From: an uncultured Clostridia bacterium
GTDB lineage: Bacteria > Bacillota_A > Clostridia > TANB77 > CAG-508
NCBI GenBank assembly: GCA_947628335.1
Contig: CANQZT010000072.1
Span: forward strand, 1 to 7,648
Length of the DNA stretch: 7,648 nucleotides
Direction of reading: 5' to 3'
The position numbers were made by a program, and so were the translations under genes. Position 1 is the first letter of the stretch. Every line of letters starts with the position of its first letter. The notes beneath the pieces are model-generated. The model did not search any database. It worked only from the letters and a program-made list of their open reading frames with translations, and was not told where the DNA came from. Below, piece after piece: positions 1 through 7,341 of the stretch.

Positions 1-489
1 AAAAATGAATTTTTTGAATTATGGATAAAGTTATTTAAAAAATATCCATCTGATTATGTAACAGCATTTTTAACATTGAATCTTCCTTATTGGTATATAA
101 ATGCTAACTCAGTAGATGCCTATTCTAAAAGAAAGTATATAGAAGATTATATGATAAGAACGGATTATTATACGAAAGAAAGAGAAAGTAAACTACCTAA
201 GTTATATGAGTTTTATGGTAAAGTAACGAGCTTTGAACTTTTTGAAAAAAAACCACTAATATCTAACATATTTTCTTTATCGACACCAATTTGGTTACTA
301 TTATTTACAATGTTTACTTTAATATATAAAAAGCAAATAAAAGTAATAAATGTGATATTACCTATAATATTTTTGTGGTTAACATATATTGCTGGTCCAG
401 TTAGTAATTTTAGATATATATTTCCAATAGTTTGTTTATATCCATTATTAATTGCACTAATAATTAATAGTAGTAAGTTTAATCAATAA
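1..489 (+). CDS. C-terminal part of a polytopic membrane protein, DUF6020-like (5' end outside window)
   Basis: The frame is open from base 1 to the TAA at 487-489, giving 162 residues with no initiation site of its own, so the gene starts before the window. The visible part begins with a soluble stretch (residues about 1-85) containing FFELW, KYPSDYVTAFL and PYWY. Three hydrophobic segments follow, at about 90-109, 115-131 and 138-155. The motif GPVSNFRYIFP (about 132-142) just before the last segment resembles the C-terminal end of DUF6020-type membrane proteins of Firmicutes, which are often found near cell-surface polysaccharide or glycosyltransferase genes. That family call is from memory of the pattern and is moderate. 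The biochemical role is unknown; a part in surface glycan assembly is only inference. The gene is followed by a hairpin and a terminator, so it is probably not transcribed together with spoIIE. Confidence 0.7.
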   Translation, partial: KNEFFELWIKLFKKYPSDYVTAFLTLNLPYWYINANSVDAYSKRKYIEDYMIRTDYYTKERESKLPKLYEFYGKVTSFELFEKKPLISNIFSLSTPIWLLLFTMFTLIYKKQIKVINVILPIIFLWLTYIAGPVSNFRYIFPIVCLYPLLIALIINSSKFNQ

Positions 490-500
490 ATGTAAATATC

Positions 501-539
501 ATAGCATAATAGGAAGGTATTTCTTTTCTATTATGCTAT
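501..539. repeat. Long inverted repeat forming a hairpin after the first gene
   Basis: A perfect 12-base inverted repeat, ATAGCATAATAG at 501-512 and CTATTATGCTAT at 528-539, is extended inward by five more pairs (513-517 with 523-527, two of them G-U) around the five-base loop 518-522. It begins 11 bases after the stop codon. No T-run follows it directly, so it is not a classical intrinsic terminator by itself. It may protect the 3' end of the upstream mRNA or act with the terminator 24 bases further on. Confidence 0.6.
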
Positions 540-562
540 AATATGGATACATAAATTGATAC

Positions 563-598
563 AAAAACATTTGTTATAATTTAACAATGTTTTTTTTT
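563..598 (+). terminator. Intrinsic terminator downstream of the first gene
   Basis: The arm 563-576 pairs with 582-595 around the loop TAATT (577-581), with a single bulged T at 571. The right arm runs into nine consecutive T residues (590-598). A stem with an A-rich left flank and a T-run is the usual rho-independent layout. The stem is AT-rich with only two G-C pairs, so its strength is uncertain. It separates the upstream membrane gene from spoIIE. Confidence 0.65.
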
Positions 599-687
599 AA
601 AATCATTGAAAAAAATACTATAATATTATAAAATAATACATGAAATAAAATCACCTACAAAGGAAAAAGTCATATAAAAATAAAAAC

Positions 688-694
688 TGTCAAA
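688..694 (+). promoter_or_regulatory. Possible Spo0A (0A-box-like) site upstream of spoIIE
   Basis: TGTCAAA differs by one base from the Spo0A core TGTCGAA and lies 36 bases before the candidate -35 hexamer. A second, weaker match, TGTCAAT on the minus strand, overlaps the -35 TTGACA itself (core at 730-736). Spo0A sites near and over the -35 region are known for spoIIE and spoIIG of Bacillus subtilis. In DNA this rich in A and T, a 6-of-7 match can easily arise by chance, so this is a weak call. Confidence 0.25.
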
Positions 695-730
695 AAAGGA
701 AAAAAACTTTTTTAAATAAAGTACCAAATA

Positions 731-763
731 TTGACAAACAATTTAAATGATTAAGATTAAAAT
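731..763 (+). promoter_or_regulatory. Candidate spoIIE promoter: TTGACA, 21-base spacer, TAAAAT
   Basis: A perfect sigma-A -35 hexamer TTGACA (731-736) is followed after 21 bases by TAAAAT (758-763), one mismatch from TATAAT. Transcription would start near 770, which leaves a short leader before the ribosome binding site at 785-792. A 21-22 base spacer is too long for ordinary sigma-A promoters but is documented for Spo0A-activated spoIIE and spoIIG promoters of Bacillus subtilis. An alternative -10, TAAGAT at 752-757, would have a too-short 15-base spacer. The spacing match is what I see; Spo0A dependence is inferred. Confidence 0.5.
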
Positions 764-784
764 AATACCTATATTTAAAAAAGT

Positions 785-792
785 AGAGGTGG
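785..792 (+). promoter_or_regulatory. Ribosome binding site that decides the spoIIE start
   Basis: AGAGGTGG at 785-792 lies five bases before ATG 798. The frame stays open upstream to an ATG at 747, but that codon lacks a comparable site and would lie upstream of the likely transcription start. ATG 798 is therefore preferred. Confidence 0.75.
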
Positions 793-797
793 TAATT

Positions 798-3290
798 ATG
801 TTTCAAAACATATCTGGACAAGTAGAAGAACAAAATGAATATGAAGAAAAAACGAACAAAAATAAAGTAAAACATTTTTTAAAAAATGCATTTTCTATAC
901 AAAATATAATAATATACATACTTAGTTTTATGCTTTCAACTATAAAAAGTGTTGATGGAATAACTCCATTTGCAATATCTATATTTTCAGCAGTCTTAAG
1001 TAATAAAATACCAGCACTTATTGTATATATACTAACATTATTAGGAACACTTATAGGTTTAGGTCCATCACAAACTCTAAGTTACTTGTTAACTTCCTTA
1101 ATATTTGTAGTGATGATGTTAATAATAAAACCAAAAGAAAATATAGAATATGAAAACGAAAAAATAAAATTAGGTGTATATGTTTTTTTATCAACATTTC
1201 TAGTACAAGTGTCACACATAATATTTGGAAACTTTATGGTATATGATTTACTTGTAAGTATAGTAACAGCATTGTCAGCATACATTTTCTACAAAATATT
1301 TGCAAACTCATTAATAGTAATGAGAGAATTTAGAATAAAAAAAGCATTTTCAATTGAAGAAGTAATAGGAGCAAGTATAATTATTGCAATAGCAGCATCA
1401 AGTTTTAGAGAACTTTCAATATTTGGATTTGAAATAAGAACAATATTAAGTATTTTAGTTGTATTAGTACTTGGATGGAAAAACGGTGTACTTGTAGGGG
1501 CAACTACAGGTGTTACAATTGGTACAATTTTGGGATTAATTAATCAAACAGAACCAATAATAATTGCATCATATGCTGTATCTGGAATGTTATCAGGAAT
1601 TTTTTCAAGATTTGGAAAAGTAGGAGTTATAGTAGGCTTTATATTAGGAAATGCAATAATTTCACAAATAGCGACAGGAAGTACTATAGGTATAATATAT
1701 TTTAAAGAAATACTAATTGCATCACTAGGATTATTATTAGTACCAGAAAGTATGCACATTGATGTTGAAGAACTTTTTGGAAAGACTAGAATGTTGCAAT
1801 CAGGTCCAGCAAGTAGAATAGAAGAAAATAAAGAAACTGTATACAGACTAAATAATGTTTCCGAAACAATTGCAGAAATTGCAGATACATATAAAGAAGT
1901 TGCAGCAACAATTGTAGAGGAAGAAGATATTGAACAAGAAAAAAATATGAATCTATTTGTTGATGAGTTATGTAATAACTTAGATGGGCTAGAAGAAAAT
2001 ATATTATATGATGACTTGCAAAATGGAGCAAATCAAGAACTAATAAAAGATATATTTTTGGTTTTAATAAAAAATCAAAAAATAACAAGGAAAGAATTGC
2101 TTGATATTCTTGCAGATCATAATAATTATATAGTAGGTTTTGACAATGTACAAATAAGTATGCAAATCGAAAAAGATATAGATGAAATAATACAAACAAT
2201 AAACGAATCATATAAAAGAAGTAAAATTAATTTTATTTGGAAACAAAAAATAGATGAAAGCAAAAGGAATATGGGAGCGCAATTAGATGGTGTATCTAAG
2301 GTAATATCATCACTTGCAAATAATTTAGAGGAGAAAATAGAAGACGACAAATCAAAATTTATAATTGAAAAAGAAGAAATTATTACACTTGCAAAAGAAA
2401 AAAATATAGATATACAAGATGTTACTATTCAAAAAGAGAAAACAGGGCGATATATTGTTAAAGTATATACAAACTCATGCGTAGATAGAAATGAAAAAAA
2501 AGGTTGCATAATAGAACAAATGCAAAGAATTCTTACAAAAGTATTAGGAGAAAAAATAGTAATTCAAAAAAGCGATTGTGGGTTTAAAGAAAAAACAAAT
2601 TTATGTGTTAATACATATGCATCGCAAGATAAATACTTAGTTCAAATAGGAATTTCAAAAAAGACAAAAGATAATTCACCAGTTTCAGGAGATTCATCTT
2701 TAAGTATAAAATTAGACGATGGAAAATATTTGCTTGCAATAAGTGACGGAATGGGGACAGGTCCAAAAGCAAGACAAGCAAGTCAAATTGCAATAAAAAT
2801 GTTAAATAGATTACTTTCAAGTGGATTTGATAAAGATACATCAATAGAACTTATAAATTCAACTTTATCTTTAAACACAGAGGAAGACACATTTGCAACT
2901 CTAGATATTGCAATATTGGATCTTTATGCTGGAAATATGGAATTTATAAAAAATGGAGCATGTCCAACATATATAAAGGAAAAGAAGGAAGTACAAATAG
3001 TAAAAGCATTGTCACTTCCAGCAGGAATAATGGAAAATATTAGTCTAGTTGTATATGACAAAGATATAGAAGATAATGATATTCTAGTGATGTGTTCAGA
3101 TGGAATTATGGAATCAAATGAAGAATATCAAAATAAAGAATTATGGGTAAGAGATATATTAACAAACTTACAAACTCAAAATGTTCAAAAAATTGCTGAT
3201 ATTATAACAAAAGAAGCAGTTGATAATGGGTATGGCTCAGTAAAAGATGATATGACAATTATAGTAGCAAAGTTTATAAAAAAAATATAG
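798..3290 (+). CDS. spoIIE: Stage II sporulation protein E (septal PP2C phosphatase)
   Basis: SpoIIE is a membrane-bound serine phosphatase of the asymmetric sporulation septum. It dephosphorylates the anti-anti-sigma factor SpoIIAA, which frees sigma-F in the forespore, and it also interacts with FtsZ. This protein is 830 residues long, close to the 827 of Bacillus subtilis. A short cytosolic tail (about 1-32) precedes a block of roughly ten membrane segments (about 33-315), then a charged, helical linker (about 320-550), then a PP2C domain to the C-terminus. The phosphatase motifs are all present: DGMGTG with D650, DTFATLDIAI near 697-706, SLPAGI, SDGI with D768, and DDMT with D817 and D818. 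These acidic residues should bind the two metal ions. Four cysteines, C561, C570, C594 and C603, form two CX8C pairs just before the phosphatase core. The gene leads an apparent five-gene unit; in Bacillus, spoIIE has different neighbours. ATG 798 is chosen for its ribosome binding site. Confidence 0.97.
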   Translation: MFQNISGQVEEQNEYEEKTNKNKVKHFLKNAFSIQNIIIYILSFMLSTIKSVDGITPFAISIFSAVLSNKIPALIVYILTLLGTLIGLGPSQTLSYLLTSLIFVVMMLIIKPKENIEYENEKIKLGVYVFLSTFLVQVSHIIFGNFMVYDLLVSIVTALSAYIFYKIFANSLIVMREFRIKKAFSIEEVIGASIIIAIAASSFRELSIFGFEIRTILSILVVLVLGWKNGVLVGATTGVTIGTILGLINQTEPIIIASYAVSGMLSGIFSRFGKVGVIVGFILGNAIISQIATGSTIGIIYFKEILIASLGLLLVPESMHIDVEELFGKTRMLQSGPASRIEENKETVYRLNNVSETIAEIADTYKEVAATIVEEEDIEQEKNMNLFVDELCNNLDGLEENILYDDLQNGANQELIKDIFLVLIKNQKITRKELLDILADHNNYIVGFDNVQISMQIEKDIDEIIQTINESYKRSKINFIWKQKIDESKRNMGAQLDGVSKVISSLANNLEEKIEDDKSKFIIEKEEIITLAKEKNIDIQDVTIQKEKTGRYIVKVYTNSCVDRNEKKGCIIEQMQRILTKVLGEKIVIQKSDCGFKEKTNLCVNTYASQDKYLVQIGISKKTKDNSPVSGDSSLSIKLDDGKYLLAISDGMGTGPKARQASQIAIKMLNRLLSSGFDKDTSIELINSTLSLNTEEDTFATLDIAILDLYAGNMEFIKNGACPTYIKEKKEVQIVKALSLPAGIMENISLVVYDKDIEDNDILVMCSDGIMESNEEYQNKELWVRDILTNLQTQNVQKIADIITKEAVDNGYGSVKDDMTIIVAKFIKKI

Positions 3291-3303
3291 TAATGAAAAA
3301 ACT

Positions 3304-3308
3304 GGAGG
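3304..3308 (+). promoter_or_regulatory. Ribosome binding site that decides the WG-repeat gene start
   Basis: GGAGG at 3304-3308 is only one base from the first in-frame ATG (3310) but ten bases from the ATG at 3319. The second spacing is workable and the first is not, so translation most likely begins at 3319. A TTG at 3313 (four bases) is a less likely alternative. Confidence 0.6.
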
Positions 3309-3318
3309 TATGTTGCAT

Positions 3319-4842
3319 ATGAGTAGAAGAGGAAGAAGATATGATGATGAACCAAAATTAAATTTGAAAAAAGTATTTGCAGTTATTGTAGCGATTGCAG
3401 TTGTTATTATGTTTATGGTTGGAATAAAAACATTACTTACACAAACAGAGGAAATTGAGGAAAAAGTAACAACTATAACAACATATTATCCAGTATATAC
3501 AAATGAAAAATGGGGAGTAATAGATGGAAATGGCAAAATTATAATAGAACCAACTTATACAGAAATGATTACTATACCAGATTCGAAAGTTGATTTATTT
3601 ATTACGATGTCTAATGTAGATTATGAAAATAATACTTATAAAACGACAGTAATAAATTCTAAAAATGAAACAAAATTTACTCAATATGATTTAGTAGAAG
3701 CAATTGAAAATATAGATGATTCTAATACATTGTGGTATGAGCAAGGTGTACTTAAAGTAAAAAAAGATGGAAAATATGGTCTTATAGATTATACAGGTAA
3801 AATCATTTTATCAGTAGAATATGATAAAATAGAAGCATTAAAAGGGATAAAAAATAGCTTTATTATTCAAAAAGATGAGCAAACAGGATTGTGTGATAAC
3901 AAAGGAAATGTAATAATTTCTCCAGAATATGATGGAGTTTATGAAATAGGTAAAGAATACCAAAATGGATATATTGTAAAAAAAGACGATAAATATGGAG
4001 TAATAGATTTTACAGGAAATAGTGTTTTAGATGTAAAATATGAAGAAATAAAACCAATTACATCGAGTGGCAATTTTGTTGTAAAAATAAATGGAAAATT
4101 AAATGTAGTTAATAATAAAAAAGAAGAAACTGTTTTAAACAATATTTCTGATGTAAAACAAATTAATGGAGAAAACCTTGTATTTATAAATAATAGTAAA
4201 TGTGGAGTAATGAGTATATCAGGTGATACAAAAATAAATGCTGAATATCAAGATTTAGAGTATGCATTTAATGAGTATTATATTGCAAAAAAAGATGGAA
4301 AATTTGGAGTTATAAATATTTCAAATGATATAATATTACCATTTGAATATAGTAATATATCATATAGAAAAGAGGCTAATTTTATAGAAGCAATAAAAGA
4401 TGAGAAAGCTAATTCTGATATTTATAACGATCAATTCGAAAAGAAATTAGAAGGGATAATTTCACAAGTAAATACAGACAAATCTTATATAAAAATGAGA
4501 ATAGGTGAAGAGTATAAATATTATAATTTTAAATTAGAAGAAATAGATATAACTAAAATATTGACACAAAATACATTATTTTTAAGTAAACAAAATGGAA
4601 AGTATGGTTTTAAAGACAAAGATGGAAATATTGTTGTAGACTATATTTACGATGATGCAACAGAGCAAAATAACTATGGATATGCTGGAGTAAAAAAAGA
4701 TGGAAAATGGGGGGCTGTAGGAAGTTCAGGCACAGTAGTTATAGAGCCAAGCTATACTTTAGAAAATAATATATTAATAGATTTCATAGATAAGTGGCAT
4801 ATATCACAAGATATAAATTCATATTACTATACAGATAAATAG
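3319..4842 (+). CDS. Membrane-anchored WG-repeat protein
   Basis: The 507-residue protein starts with a basic, Arg-rich cytosolic tail (about 1-18), followed by one membrane segment (about 19-40, rich in Ala, Val and Ile). The rest should be extracytoplasmic and consists of WG-type beta repeats of the pattern KDGK-[WYF]-G-[VLF]-I-D-x-x-G-x-I-[IV]-x-P-x-Y. Repeat centres are seen at W65, Y153, G190, Y226, L261, C295, F329, Y429 and W464. Most steps are 34-37 residues; the intervals 65-153 and 329-429 are longer and probably hold one or two degenerate repeats each. WG repeats are common in Clostridia and are thought to form beta-rich binding domains, but no substrate can be read from the sequence. 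The gene lies 28 bases after spoIIE with its own ribosome binding site, so co-transcription is likely. A sporulation-envelope role is only an inference from position. Confidence 0.9.
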   Translation: MSRRGRRYDDEPKLNLKKVFAVIVAIAVVIMFMVGIKTLLTQTEEIEEKVTTITTYYPVYTNEKWGVIDGNGKIIIEPTYTEMITIPDSKVDLFITMSNVDYENNTYKTTVINSKNETKFTQYDLVEAIENIDDSNTLWYEQGVLKVKKDGKYGLIDYTGKIILSVEYDKIEALKGIKNSFIIQKDEQTGLCDNKGNVIISPEYDGVYEIGKEYQNGYIVKKDDKYGVIDFTGNSVLDVKYEEIKPITSSGNFVVKINGKLNVVNNKKEETVLNNISDVKQINGENLVFINNSKCGVMSISGDTKINAEYQDLEYAFNEYYIAKKDGKFGVINISNDIILPFEYSNISYRKEANFIEAIKDEKANSDIYNDQFEKKLEGIISQVNTDKSYIKMRIGEEYKYYNFKLEEIDITKILTQNTLFLSKQNGKYGFKDKDGNIVVDYIYDDATEQNNYGYAGVKKDGKWGAVGSSGTVVIEPSYTLENNILIDFIDKWHISQDINSYYYTDK

Positions 4843-4863
4843 AAAACTAAAAGGAGAAATATT

Positions 4864-6099
4864 ATGGAACTAAAGACAAAGTATCAATATACTTATTTTA
4901 TATACCCATACATAATTTGTGATAATAAATATGATAAATATATTTTAAAGTTATTAAATAATAAAAACATGAGGGTAAAATTTTTTGAAAAAGAAAGAGA
5001 TTTTGATATATATACCTATTTTTTGCCAACAATTAGAAAATTTCTTTTTCAAGATTTTGAATTTAATCAAGAAAAAATAAATAGCTATAAAGAATTTCCA
5101 AAAGAAATGCAAGCAATAATATTATCAAAATATCCATGCACAATGTTTGAATATGATTTATCTCAAGATATTCAAGGAAAAGCAGGAGAAGAAGATGGAA
5201 TTTTCTTTAAAATTCAGAAAATGCAAGTAATATGTTTTAACACAGGTATATGTTTTCTACTTATAAAAACCAACATAGAAAATAGCAATCTATTTTCAGA
5301 TGTACTAAATTTCAACTATAAATTTAGAGATATTTATTCAGAACTAAAAGAGTTAAAACAATATGAGAACATACGCCTTCAGACAACGACATTTGATGAT
5401 GCGACAAAATTAAATGATTTAATTAAAGATATAACTGGAAATGCAGATGATACTAAAAAAATTGATGTGGATACAAATAGATTTATTACATACGCATATA
5501 CATGTATAGATCAAATAGATTGGAATGAAACAAATCAATTCAAAAATATAGAATTTGAATTTTTTAAGTATGCGAATATATTTCCAAGCTCATATAAATC
5601 TAATTTTGATAAAAGACATATGCAAATTTTATCAAAGTGGAAGTTTATTCAAACAGGTTTTACAAAAGAAGGAATGGCATTACTTACTTCAAGTATAGAC
5701 ATTCATAATTATACAAAGTTACCACATATATATGAAAATCAGCATTTATATACATATATACTTGTGCAATATCAGAAAATATATCTGAAGAAAATTGAAA
5801 CAGAGTACAAACAAAAAAACATGGCAAATATAGCAAGGGAAAAATTTATAGAATTTACTAAAGATTTATGGATACAAGAGATAACTCAAGATGATGTAGG
5901 AACTAATATATATAAAAAAGCAAGACAAGTATCTGAAGTGGAAAAGTTATATGATAATATAAAAAACAAATATGATATAGCATATAAGGAGTTAAATATC
6001 GAAAAAGAAAGTAGAGTAAATAAATTTATATTGGTAGCATTAGGCGTTTCACTATTATTAAATGTTATAAATTTTATTTCATTACTAAGTTTAATGTAA
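4864..6099 (+). CDS. Uncharacterised protein with a C-terminal membrane anchor
   Basis: I do not recognise this 411-residue protein. It has no signal peptide. It begins with a mixed region containing YFIYPYIICD and YTYFLPTIRKFLF, then a hydrophobic strand-like stretch near VICFNTGICFLLIKT, then a mainly helical, charged part. A Lys/Glu-rich, coiled-coil-like helix (about 350-385) leads into a single strongly hydrophobic segment of about 24 residues at the very C-terminus (386-411). This predicts a cytosolic protein anchored by its tail. The layout of an alpha/beta domain, long helix and C-terminal membrane part recalls CorA-like proteins, but only one membrane segment is present and there is no GMN motif, so magnesium transport is not supported. 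AAGGAG at 4851-4856 sits seven bases before ATG 4864, and the gap from the WG-repeat gene is 21 bases, so the two are probably co-transcribed. Function unknown. Confidence 0.85.
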   Translation: MELKTKYQYTYFIYPYIICDNKYDKYILKLLNNKNMRVKFFEKERDFDIYTYFLPTIRKFLFQDFEFNQEKINSYKEFPKEMQAIILSKYPCTMFEYDLSQDIQGKAGEEDGIFFKIQKMQVICFNTGICFLLIKTNIENSNLFSDVLNFNYKFRDIYSELKELKQYENIRLQTTTFDDATKLNDLIKDITGNADDTKKIDVDTNRFITYAYTCIDQIDWNETNQFKNIEFEFFKYANIFPSSYKSNFDKRHMQILSKWKFIQTGFTKEGMALLTSSIDIHNYTKLPHIYENQHLYTYILVQYQKIYLKKIETEYKQKNMANIAREKFIEFTKDLWIQEITQDDVGTNIYKKARQVSEVEKLYDNIKNKYDIAYKELNIEKESRVNKFILVALGVSLLLNVINFISLLSLM

Positions 6100-6174
6100 G
6101 GGGATTGGATACGTGTTTATAAATTAAATGTATAAATGGTGATTAGTAATGATAGGGGGAAAAAGTGATTAAAG

Positions 6175-6559
6175 ATGAAAATAACTTGTGGAACAGATAT
6201 AATAGAAATAGAACGAATTAAAGAAAGCATAGAAAATCTTGGAGACAAGTTTTTACGGAAGAATTTATACAAAAAAAGAAATTTCCTATTGCGAAAGCAA
6301 AAATAATGTAAAATATCAACATTATGCTGCAAGGTTTGCTGCAAAAGAAGCAATTTTTAAGGCAATATCGAAAGCTTTAAAAAATAAGTATGAAATAAGT
6401 TGGCAAAATATTGAGATTATAAATGATGAACAAGGAAAACCAAATGTAAATTTTAATGAAATTACAATAGGTGGATTAATAGGATGTGATGTTAGTATAT
6501 CACACTGTAAAGAATATGCAACAGCAACGGCAATAGCGATGTATATGGAGGAAAAATAA
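6175..6559 (+). CDS. acpS: Holo-[acyl-carrier-protein] synthase, interrupted by a frameshift
   Basis: AcpS moves the 4'-phosphopantetheine group from CoA to a serine of apo-ACP, making ACP active for fatty acid synthesis. From ATG 6175 the first frame reads MKITCGTDIIEIERI and on to GDKF, then drifts into unrelated sequence and stops at 6304-6306. The remainder is in the +1 frame: GRIYTKKEISYCESK, RFAAKEAIFKAI, DEQGKPNV and VSISHCKEY, ending at TAA 6557-6559. Joining the frames at the T5 run (6250-6254), or by skipping C6256, gives 127 residues, a normal length. In that joined protein D8, E58 and K62 sit exactly where the metal ligands and catalytic lysine lie in Bacillus subtilis AcpS. The downstream frame alone, from a TTG at 6239, lacks D8 and could not be active. 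The cause may be a homopolymer error, recoding or a true lesion. The start is poorly supported: the G-rich element at 6154-6159 is 15 bases away. tatD follows after one base. Confidence 0.88.
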
Positions 6560-6560
6560 A

Positions 6561-7337
6561 ATGGAATTATTTGATTCACATTGCCATTTAGATGATGATA
6601 AATTTGATGAAGATAGAGAGGAAATAATACAAAGTATATTTTCGTGTGGGGTGACAAAATTAATAAGTGCAGGATATAGTGTCGAGAGTTCTAAAAGGGC
6701 ATTAGAGCTCTCGACAAGCTATCCACAAATATATACAACAAGTGGAATATCACCAAACGATATTGCAAACAATGTGGAAAACATAGATAAAGAATTAATA
6801 GAAATAAAAGAAATTGCACAATTTAAAAAGGTAGTTGCAATTGGAGAAATTGGTTTAGATTATCATTGGAATGAGGAAAATAAGGAATTGCAAAAATATG
6901 CATTTAAAAATCAAATAAAAATAGCAAATGAATTACAATTGCCAATAGTAATTCATACAAGAGAAGCAGTAATGGATACTTTAGAAATTTTGAAAGAAAA
7001 TGATGTAATAAAGAAGGGAGTATTTCACTGTTGTCCATTAAACAGAGAACTTGTAAAAGAGGCATTAAAATTAGGATTTTACATATCGTTTGCAGGGCCA
7101 ATTACATTCAAAAATTCGAAGAATGCAGATGAAATTATAAATATGGTACCACAAGATAGAATATTAATAGAAACAGATAGTCCATATTTATCACCAGAAC
7201 CATTAAGGGGAAAAAGAAATAATCCAAAAAATGTACAATATGTAGCCTATAAAATTGCTGAGTCAAAACAAATTTCAATAGAAGAAGTTGCAAGTATTAC
7301 ATATGAAAATACTATTAGATTATTTGATATTTCTTAA
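6561..7337 (+). CDS. tatD: TatD-family metal-dependent hydrolase (putative DNase)
   Basis: This is a 258-residue TIM-barrel hydrolase of the TatD/YcfH family, cytosolic proteins with metal-dependent deoxyribonuclease activity shown for some members. The length matches the family (about 255-265). The full metal-site signature is present: DSHCHLD with H7 and H9, GEIGLDYHW with E96, IHTREA with H132, FHC with H156, and ETDSPYLSPEPLRGKRN with D206. The usual HCFSG after the fourth ligand is HCCPL here, a mild variation. GGAGG at 6547-6551 lies inside the end of acpS, nine bases before ATG 6561, and only one base separates the acpS stop from this start, so the two genes look translationally coupled. 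The physiological role is unclear in most bacteria; proposed roles include DNA repair and turnover. The gene is the last of the plus-strand unit and is followed by a hairpin. Confidence 0.95.
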   Translation: MELFDSHCHLDDDKFDEDREEIIQSIFSCGVTKLISAGYSVESSKRALELSTSYPQIYTTSGISPNDIANNVENIDKELIEIKEIAQFKKVVAIGEIGLDYHWNEENKELQKYAFKNQIKIANELQLPIVIHTREAVMDTLEILKENDVIKKGVFHCCPLNRELVKEALKLGFYISFAGPITFKNSKNADEIINMVPQDRILIETDSPYLSPEPLRGKRNNPKNVQYVAYKIAESKQISIEEVASITYENTIRLFDIS

Positions 7338-7341
7338 GTAT

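Noticed and set aside
747..797. Upstream ATG that would add 17 residues to SpoIIE
   Set aside because: It has no good ribosome binding site and lies upstream of the probable transcription start, while ATG 798 has a strong site five bases away.
690..875. Minus-strand open frame rich in Phe and Tyr over the spoIIE promoter and start
   Set aside because: It is an AT-rich shadow: it overlaps the spoIIE control region and start, shows no ribosome binding site, and its low-complexity composition comes from A-runs on the other strand.
1786..2211. 141-codon minus-strand open frame inside spoIIE
   Set aside because: It lies wholly within conserved spoIIE coding sequence. Its Leu/Tyr-rich product is what the reverse complement of AT-rich codons gives.
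4561..4566. TTGACA inside the WG-repeat gene as an internal promoter for the next gene
   Set aside because: No acceptable -10 hexamer follows at 16-18 bases, and the hexamer is 300 bases from the next start. AT-rich coding DNA yields such matches by chance.
3511..4710. Regular repeats at DNA level in the WG-repeat gene as a tandem repeat array
   Set aside because: The period is seen in protein motifs only. The DNA copies are too diverged to be a recent tandem duplication, and they are explained by the protein repeat family.
6105..6136. TTGGAT and TATAAA as a separate promoter for acpS
   Set aside because: The spacer would be 20 bases with a poor -35, and there is no supporting site, so it is not distinguishable from background.
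6322..6657. 111-codon minus-strand open frame across acpS and tatD
   Set aside because: It lies opposite two genes with clear catalytic motifs and has no independent sign of coding.
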